A DNA stretch of 64,000 bases. It comes from Halomonas faecis (GTDB lineage: Bacteria > Pseudomonadota > Gammaproteobacteria > Pseudomonadales > Halomonadaceae). The DNA lies in the NCBI RefSeq assembly GCF_010993975.1, contig NZ_JAACZO010000011.1, forward strand, positions 62,001-126,000. The letters run 5' to 3'. The notes beneath the pieces are model-generated. The model saw only the letters and a program-made list of their open reading frames with translations, did no database searches and was not told the origin of the DNA. A program made the translations under genes and the position numbers. Below are positions 58,970 through 64,000 of the stretch, piece after piece; the first letter of the stretch is position 1; the number at the start of each line of letters is the position of its first letter.

Positions 58970-59596
58970 ATGGCCGATCATCGTCAGCGGGTTCCGGCAG
59001 CGGCCCGCAACCGCCAGCCGATTTGCGACGTGCTGCAGCGGTTGCTTCCGGCCCAGGCTCACGTTCTGGAAGTGGCCAGCGGCAGTGGCGAGCATGCCGT
59101 GCACTGTGCCAGGGCCCTGCCGGGCTGGCAGTGGCAGCCCAGCGATACGCAGGCGGCGGCCCTGGCCTCCATAGAGGCCTGGCGGACGCATAGCGGCCTG
59201 GACAATCTGGCCGCACCGATACGTTTGGATATCACGGAAACCCGCGCTTGGCCGGCGGGCCCCTTCGACGCCATCGTGGCGATCAACCTGGTACACATTT
59301 CGCCATGGCGGGTGACCGAGGCGTTGATGGCGATGGCCGCTGAGCGGCTGGTGTCGGGTGGCCTGCTCTATCTCTACGGCCCTTATCGGCGCAACGGCGA
59401 GCATACCGCGCTTAGCAACGCGGCTTTCGATGCCGATCTCCAACGTCGCGACCCGCGCTGGGGCGTACGCGATCTGGAAGCGGTCGCTGCCGAGGCGCAA
59501 CGCCACGGTCTGCAACTGGAGTCGGTGGTGGAGATGCCGGCCAATAATCTCAGCGTGGTGTTCCGCTTCCCAGACATGGACGACCGCCGGAGTTAG
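58970..59596 (+). CDS. DUF938 class I SAM-dependent methyltransferase
   Basis: 208 residues. The SAM-binding motif I reads VLEVASGSGEHAVHCARALP, followed by WQPSDTQAAALASIEAW, the AINLVHISPW block and LYLYGPYRRNGEHTA, all typical of DUF938 proteins. The methyl acceptor is unknown. It lies after the long hairpin and is convergent with the small lipoprotein gene, 5 bases away. Confidence 0.88.
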   Translation: MADHRQRVPAAARNRQPICDVLQRLLPAQAHVLEVASGSGEHAVHCARALPGWQWQPSDTQAAALASIEAWRTHSGLDNLAAPIRLDITETRAWPAGPFDAIVAINLVHISPWRVTEALMAMAAERLVSGGLLYLYGPYRRNGEHTALSNAAFDADLQRRDPRWGVRDLEAVAAEAQRHGLQLESVVEMPANNLSVVFRFPDMDDRRS

Positions 59597-59601
59597 GGGG
59601 G

Positions 59602-59796
59602 TCACTGGTTTTCCGGGATCTCGCCCGGCTCGCGGTAGCGAGGCGGCTGGGATTCGCGCTCTTCCTGAGTCATGGTTTCGTCTTCTGCCGGCACGCCCCA
59701 TACCGTCTCACGGTGGCCGTCTTCGAAGGTATAGGTCGTGCAACCGGCGAGCAGGGAGATCGCCAGCGCGGCCATGGGGAGCATAGATCGATGCAT
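59602..59796 (-). CDS. Small outer-envelope lipoprotein, 64 aa
   Basis: A signal peptide with lipobox LLAGC (Cys19) precedes a hydrophilic mature part of about 46 residues (TTYTFEDGHRETVWGVPAED, later SQPPRYREPGEIPENQ). The ATG at 59796 follows AGGAAGGA at ideal spacing. Function is unknown. It is 89 bases downstream of the dctM stop on the same strand. Confidence 0.75.
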   Translation of the reverse strand: MHRSMLPMAALAISLLAGCTTYTFEDGHRETVWGVPAEDETMTQEERESQPPRYREPGEIPENQ

Positions 59797-59885
59797 GATG
59801 TGTCCTTCCTGAGAAGAGCGGTTTCCATCGGATGACGTCGATGCCGCCATGATGGCGCGTCGGCATGGCGGGAGACAAGCGTTGG

Positions 59886-61145
59886 TCATCCTGACAGGCC
59901 GAGCAGGATGGGTACGTAGACCACCAGCAGCAGCACGCTGATCAACCCTAGCAGGTAGGGTAGGATGGCTCGCGTGATTCGTTCCAGAGGCAACTGGGTC
60001 ACCGATGAGGCGACGTATAGGTTGATCGCTACCGGCGGTGTGATCATGCCGATGGCCAGTCCTACCACGATGATCAGTCCGAAATGGATGGGATCGATGC
60101 CCAATTGAGTCACCAGCGGCAGCAGCACCGGGGTGAGAATGATGAGTGCGCTGGCCGTTTCGATGAACACCCCGGTGAGCAGGATGACGGCGACGACCAG
60201 CAGCATGATGACGTAGGGGTCGGTGGAAAGCGACAGCACTGCCTGGGCGATGGCGCCCGGTACTTGCCAGCTCGATAGCGTCCAGCTCAACACTGCCGAG
60301 GTGGCGATGACTAGCATGATCACCGAGGTGGTGATCGCCGAGCGGATCAGGATGCGGTAGACGTCGCCAAGGCTCAGGTCGCGATAGACGAACAGCGATA
60401 CCAGTAGTGCGTAGTTCACCGCCACCACGGCCGCCTCGCTGGGAGTGAACACCCCCGAAAAGATGCCGCCGAGGATGATCACCGGCGTCGCGAGGCCCCA
60501 GCTGGCGCTCTTGAAGGTGTGCCAGACCGTGGCGGCCGACAGTGCGGTTCCTCGCGGATAGTTGCGCCGGTAGGCCTGGACGATGGCGATGGCGGCAAGC
60601 CCCAGGCCCATGACGAGGCCGGGCAGGATGCCGCTCAAGAACAGCGTCGATACCGATTGCTGGGCAATCACCGCGTAGATGATCATCGGCACCGAGGGTG
60701 GAATGACCACGCCGATGGTACCGCTGGCGGCAATCAGGCTGGCCGCCGATGCCGGGTCGTAGCCCTTCTTGCGCAGCTCGGGAACCAGTGTCGAGCCCAC
60801 CGCTGCCGTGGTGGCGGCACCGGAACCGGAGATGGCGGCGAAGAACATGCCGGCTCCCACCGAGACGATGGAGAGCCCGCCCTTGAGAAAACCGAACAGC
60901 GAGTCGGCGAAGTTCACTAGTCGTTCGCTGACCTTGCCCTGGGCCATCAGGTCGCCGGTCAGGATGAACATGGGCACTGCCACCAGGGCGAAGGAATTGA
61001 TGCCCTGGAACATCTGCTGAGTGACCACCATCAGCGGCACGCCCTGGGCGCTGAGGGCGACCAGCGTGCTGGCGCCGATGGCCAGGGCGATGGGGACTCC
61101 CAGCAGCATCAGCGCAAAAAAGAGCGCAAAGAGCAGGGCGGTCAT
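59886..61145 (-). CDS. dctM: TRAP transporter large permease (DctM)
   Basis: 419 residues with about twelve helices. FFALMLLGVPIALAIGAST, the GSGAATTAAVGSTLVPE loop and the GIITPPVAINLY-type region (here GMITPPVAINLY) define the DctM/SiaM family. It carries the sodium-coupled solute step, driven by the periplasmic binding protein. It overlaps dctQ by ATGA. Confidence 0.95.
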   Translation of the reverse strand: MTALLFALFFALMLLGVPIALAIGASTLVALSAQGVPLMVVTQQMFQGINSFALVAVPMFILTGDLMAQGKVSERLVNFADSLFGFLKGGLSIVSVGAGMFFAAISGSGAATTAAVGSTLVPELRKKGYDPASAASLIAASGTIGVVIPPSVPMIIYAVIAQQSVSTLFLSGILPGLVMGLGLAAIAIVQAYRRNYPRGTALSAATVWHTFKSASWGLATPVIILGGIFSGVFTPSEAAVVAVNYALLVSLFVYRDLSLGDVYRILIRSAITTSVIMLVIATSAVLSWTLSSWQVPGAIAQAVLSLSTDPYVIMLLVVAVILLTGVFIETASALIILTPVLLPLVTQLGIDPIHFGLIIVVGLAIGMITPPVAINLYVASSVTQLPLERITRAILPYLLGLISVLLLVVYVPILLGLSG

Positions 61146-61669
61146 GACGGGGGATCCTCGGTTCTGTCAACGCCGCCGGAAACCGGCGACTCCCCGGCCA
61201 GCAGGCGAACGATGTCGATCACGGCGTATCCGCTCATCACGACCGCGCTGAGCGGGATCACGGCATAGACCCAGGTCATGGACAGGCGCAGCGAGGCAGA
61301 CTTCTGGAAGCTCTGCGCTTGCATGTAGCGCTGGCCGATCACGGCCAGGGCGATGAGGAACGCCAGCCCCGCCAACACGGCGAGAACACGCGCCGCTCGC
61401 TGGAGATGAGCGGGCAGCGCGTCGACCACGAACGTCACGGCGATGTGGCGGCCGCGCTGGAAGGCCAGAGTCGCTGCCAGGAAGGTGATCCAGACCAGCA
61501 GGAAGCGCGCCACCTCCTCGGTCCAGCCGACGGCGGAGAAGAACACGCGCGAGACGATTTGCAGAGTGATCACCGCGATCAACGCCGCCATGGCCGCGAA
61601 GACCGCAGGCTGAATGACGGCGTCGATGCCACGCTCCACACGTTCCAGCAGATTCAGCAACCTATGCAT
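61142..61669 (-). CDS. dctQ: TRAP transporter small permease (DctQ)
   Basis: 175 residues with four helices. The conserved segment RVFFSAVGWTEEVARFLLVWITFLAA carries the EE(L/V)ARF(L)-type motif of DctQ proteins. It forms the membrane complex with DctM. It is coupled to dctM by ATGA and lies 12 bases after dctP. Confidence 0.94.
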   Translation of the reverse strand: MHRLLNLLERVERGIDAVIQPAVFAAMAALIAVITLQIVSRVFFSAVGWTEEVARFLLVWITFLAATLAFQRGRHIAVTFVVDALPAHLQRAARVLAVLAGLAFLIALAVIGQRYMQAQSFQKSASLRLSMTWVYAVIPLSAVVMSGYAVIDIVRLLAGESPVSGGVDRTEDPPS

Positions 61670-61681
61670 GGAGCGTGACGC

Positions 61682-62677
61682 TCATTCCAGTGCCTCGCGG
61701 ATGCGTGGCAGGTAGTCGCCGAATTGTGCTCCGTACTGGTCATAGACCGGTGCGACGGCCTCCTGGAAGGCCTGGAGGTCGGGTTCCTCGACGATCTGCA
61801 TGCCGGCTTCGCGCAGTTCGTCCAGCTGCGCAGCTTCCATCTCGGCGTTGACCTGGCGTTCGTGCTCGGCGGCCTCCTGGGCGGCCTGCGCCATCACCTC
61901 CTGGGCGGCTTGCGGCAGTTCGCTCCATACGCTCATGCCCATGACGAAGATGGCAGGGGCATAGGTATGCCGCGACAGCGTCATGTGGTCCTGGGTTTCG
62001 TACAGCTTGAAGGAGTGAATGACGTTGACCGGGTTTTCCTGGCCATCGATGGTGCCTTGCTGCATGGCAGTGAGCGCTTCGGTCCAGGCCATGGGAATGG
62101 CGTTGGCGCCGAGTTCGCGGAAGGTGTCGGTATACACGGGATTTTCCATGACCCGAATGCGCAGGCCGTCGAGGTCTTCCGGGGATTCCACCGGACGTTC
62201 GCTGTTGGTCAGGTTGCGGAAGCCGCGCTCGGCATAGGCCAGGCCCTTGAGGTTGACTTCGCTGAGCCTGTCGAGCAGCTCCTGACCGATGGGCCCATCG
62301 AGTACCTGGTAGGCGGCTTCCGATGAGGGGAACAGGAAGGGCAGTTCGAAGACCGCCATTTCCTCGACGAAGTTGGCTACCGGACCATTGGTGATCACCC
62401 CCATGTCCACGGTGCCGATCTGCATGCCTTCGAGCAGCGTTCTTTCGTCGCCGAGAGAGGCATTGGGATAGATCTCGATGTCCACCTTGCCTGCGGTGCG
62501 CTCTTCCACCAGCTCTTCGAACCGGGTGGCGGCGATATGGAAACCGTCCTGCTCGTTGACGACGTGGGCCAGGCGCAGTGTGACCGGCTCCATGTCGGCG
62601 AATTCCGAGGCGTTGGCGTTGGCGGCGAAGGCGAGGGAGACGCCGATGGCCAGCGTGCTGCGTGCAAAACCTTTCAT
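61682..62677 (-). CDS. dctP: TRAP transporter substrate-binding protein (DctP)
   Basis: 331 residues. A signal peptide ends near NANAS (about residue 24). The mature protein shows the DctP hallmarks: LRLAHVVNEQDGFHIAATRF, the RIRVMENPVYTDTFRELGAN block containing the conserved substrate-binding Arg, and MAWTEALTAMQQGTIDGQENPV. Such Arg-containing sites usually bind carboxylates, so a C4-dicarboxylate, keto acid or similar acid is likely; the exact ligand cannot be told. It is the first gene of dctPQM. Confidence 0.94.
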   Translation of the reverse strand: MKGFARSTLAIGVSLAFAANANASEFADMEPVTLRLAHVVNEQDGFHIAATRFEELVEERTAGKVDIEIYPNASLGDERTLLEGMQIGTVDMGVITNGPVANFVEEMAVFELPFLFPSSEAAYQVLDGPIGQELLDRLSEVNLKGLAYAERGFRNLTNSERPVESPEDLDGLRIRVMENPVYTDTFRELGANAIPMAWTEALTAMQQGTIDGQENPVNVIHSFKLYETQDHMTLSRHTYAPAIFVMGMSVWSELPQAAQEVMAQAAQEAAEHERQVNAEMEAAQLDELREAGMQIVEEPDLQAFQEAVAPVYDQYGAQFGDYLPRIREALE

Positions 62678-62859
62678 TATCGTTTTTCCTCTGTCAGGTC
62701 AGTCTCTTGAGGTCAGTCGAGAATGCCGTAGCCGCTCGGCGGGGTCAACTCGCTGCATGCCGGGTGGGGGACGTGAGCGCTGCGGATGGTGATAACAGGG
62801 CATGGAGCGGGGAAGGCGTTGCGGTAGGATGGCCGAAAAACCCTGACGTGAATCATCTA

Positions 62860-63627
62860 TGCCGATCAGCCTCATGCGCTTGTCGCTACGTGGCCAATGG
62901 CGCCAAGGCACGTACCTGTGCAGTGCTGGCGGCGGTGATCGTCTCGCTGGCCATCAGCGGCATGCATTACGTGGCCATGGCGGCCGTCTGGTTCGCCCCC
63001 GATGCGGCCATCGACCCCATGGCAACCCGTCATCATGAGCACGCCGTCTGGCTGGTCTATCTGGTCAGCGCCAGTGCCACGGCCATCGTGTTGCTGACCC
63101 TGTTGGGAACGCATTTCCAGCGGCGTCTGCGGGTTAGCGAGCAGTCTCAGAGCATGACGCGTGCCCGGCTGCTAGAGGTGATCTCGGCGTTGCAGGATGG
63201 CATCGTGCTGTTCGATGACCGGGCGCGAATTCGGCTCTGCAACGCGGCCTTCGAGCGTATGGTCGGCATCTCTTCCGAGGCGTTGTCGGGTGTGTCGGCC
63301 TGGAGGCTGGACTATGCCGAGGGTGCGGCGACCCTCAATGAACGCATTCAGGCGGCGCTCAATCGCGATGGTGCCTGGCGCGGTACCATCGAAGCACGTC
63401 ACCGCGACGGCACGACCTTTCCAGCGAGGCTCGGCATCAGCCGCGTCAACTATGCCGATGAAACGACGCGTGACTACGTGGCCATGCTGACCGATATCAG
63501 TGCCGAAGTCCGAACACGGCAGCACATTCAGCATCTCGCCTACCATGATAGCCTGACCGGATTGCCCAACCGGCGAGCCCTGCAGGAGCGCCTCGATGAG
63601 TTGCTGGATGACATGCGGCAGCGTTGA
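62860..63627 (+). pseudogene. Remnant of MHYT-PAS-GGDEF signalling protein
   Basis: The readable part begins around the last MHYT motif (LAISGMHYVAMAAVWF), continues with a membrane helix and a PAS domain (SALQDGIVLFDDRARIRLCN), and ends within the first 25-30 residues of a GGDEF domain (YHDSLTGLPNRRALQERLDE), where a TGA stops it. The earlier MHYT helices are missing. Upstream coding signal appears in another frame (MRLSLRGQWRQGTY), suggesting a frameshift near 62925. No start codon with a ribosome site is evident. It lies between dctP and an aminotransferase gene and is unlikely to make c-di-GMP. Confidence 0.7.
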
Positions 63628-63645
63628 GCGTCGCCGCCCGAGCCA

Positions 63646-64000
63646 TTAAACGCCGGCCAACGACCGTTCCAGGATGGCAAAGCGACCAGGTTCCAAGGCG
63701 TCGGCCACGGCAGTGATGCGCAGGATATGGCCGAGATCCGGGTGCGCGGGCCGGGCGATCAGGCGTCCCGCTTCCAGCAGTTCGCCGTGGAGTCGGCTCG
63801 CCAGCTCGGCGTCGGGCAGTCGCAACGCGATGAAGTTGGTGGCGCTGGGCAGCACTTCGGCGCCCAGGTTGCGGAAGTGGCCGGCAAGCCGTTCGCGGCG
63901 CTCCTTCACCGTGCTCACGTGTTCGCGCACCTCGTCATTGTGATCCAGCACCGTTTCCGCAGCGGCCTGCGTCAGGGTCGACACGGCGTAGTGGATGCGT
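63646..64000 (-). CDS. HisC-like PLP-dependent aminotransferase, C-terminal part (cut by window edge)
   Basis: The last 118 residues of a fold-type I aminotransferase; the frame is open to the right edge. STLTQAAAETVLDHNDEVR, VLPSATNFIALRLPDA and LIARPAHPDLGHILRITA resemble the small domain of histidinol-phosphate aminotransferases. The final Arg of ILRITA would be the carboxylate-binding arginine. The catalytic lysine lies outside the window, so specificity (histidinol phosphate, aromatic amino acids or another) is open. Confidence 0.7.
   Translation of the reverse strand, partial: RIHYAVSTLTQAAAETVLDHNDEVREHVSTVKERRERLAGHFRNLGAEVLPSATNFIALRLPDAELASRLHGELLEAGRLIARPAHPDLGHILRITAVADALEPGRFAILERSLAGV

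Overview
The window is high-GC gammaproteobacterial chromosome, most likely from Halomonas or a close relative (Halomonadaceae). This rests on the core run gyrA-serC-pheA-tyrA/aroA-cmk-rpsA with a fused TyrA-AroA protein, a LapA/LapD/LapG-type adhesin system, a DUF2789 protein, a pqiABC cluster, a CIO-type cytochrome bd oxidase and a TRAP transporter. The species assignment is inference from gene order and protein character; no database was searched. No tRNA, rRNA, CRISPR array, insertion sequence or prophage was found, and most of the window is ordinary core genome.

Layout. 1-6.5 kb: the 3' end of a giant type I secreted adhesin, a small conserved protein, a palindromic intergenic element, then lapD and lapG on the other strand. 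Together these form a c-di-GMP-controlled surface adhesion module. 6.6-9.4 kb: an acyltransferase, rdgC, and a divergent thioesterase with a clear operator over its promoter. 9.5-19.5 kb: gyrA, the serine/aromatic amino acid genes serC-pheA-tyrA/aroA, cmk and rpsA. 19.6-25.6 kb: an SRPBCC protein and a TVP38-type membrane protein, a DUF2789 protein, L-asparaginase, an MFS transporter, an unrecognised protein and an RhlE-type helicase. 25.8-29.4 kb: pqiA-pqiB-pqiC, a lipid-transport module in which pqiB carries an in-frame amber codon. 29.5-37.7 kb: a Ca/Na exchanger, then cydA-cydB-cydD-cydC and adenine deaminase as one tight unit. 37.7-42.4 kb: a di-heme cytochrome c peroxidase with an FNR/ANR-like box, msrPQ and an active-looking diguanylate cyclase.

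42.4-51.3 kb is a purine-catabolism block: an NCS2 permease, guanine deaminase, xdhA-xdhB-xdhC and a RutR-like TetR regulator. Three near-identical copies of a RutR-type operator lie in front of the permease (two copies) and between xdhA and the regulator (one copy). This is the most coherent regulatory story in the window. 51.3-64 kb: HrpB helicase, a calcium-type P-ATPase, an antiporter-family transporter, a Spy-like periplasmic protein, a DUF938 methyltransferase, a small lipoprotein, a DctPQM TRAP transporter, the decayed remnant of an MHYT-PAS-GGDEF protein, and the C-terminal part of a HisC-like aminotransferase cut by the window edge.

No wholly new multi-gene system could be supported. 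The best leads are the RutR-like purine regulon, the amber-interrupted pqiB, the operator at the thioesterase promoter, the base-composition mosaic inside the adhesin gene, and two families of intergenic palindromic repeats.
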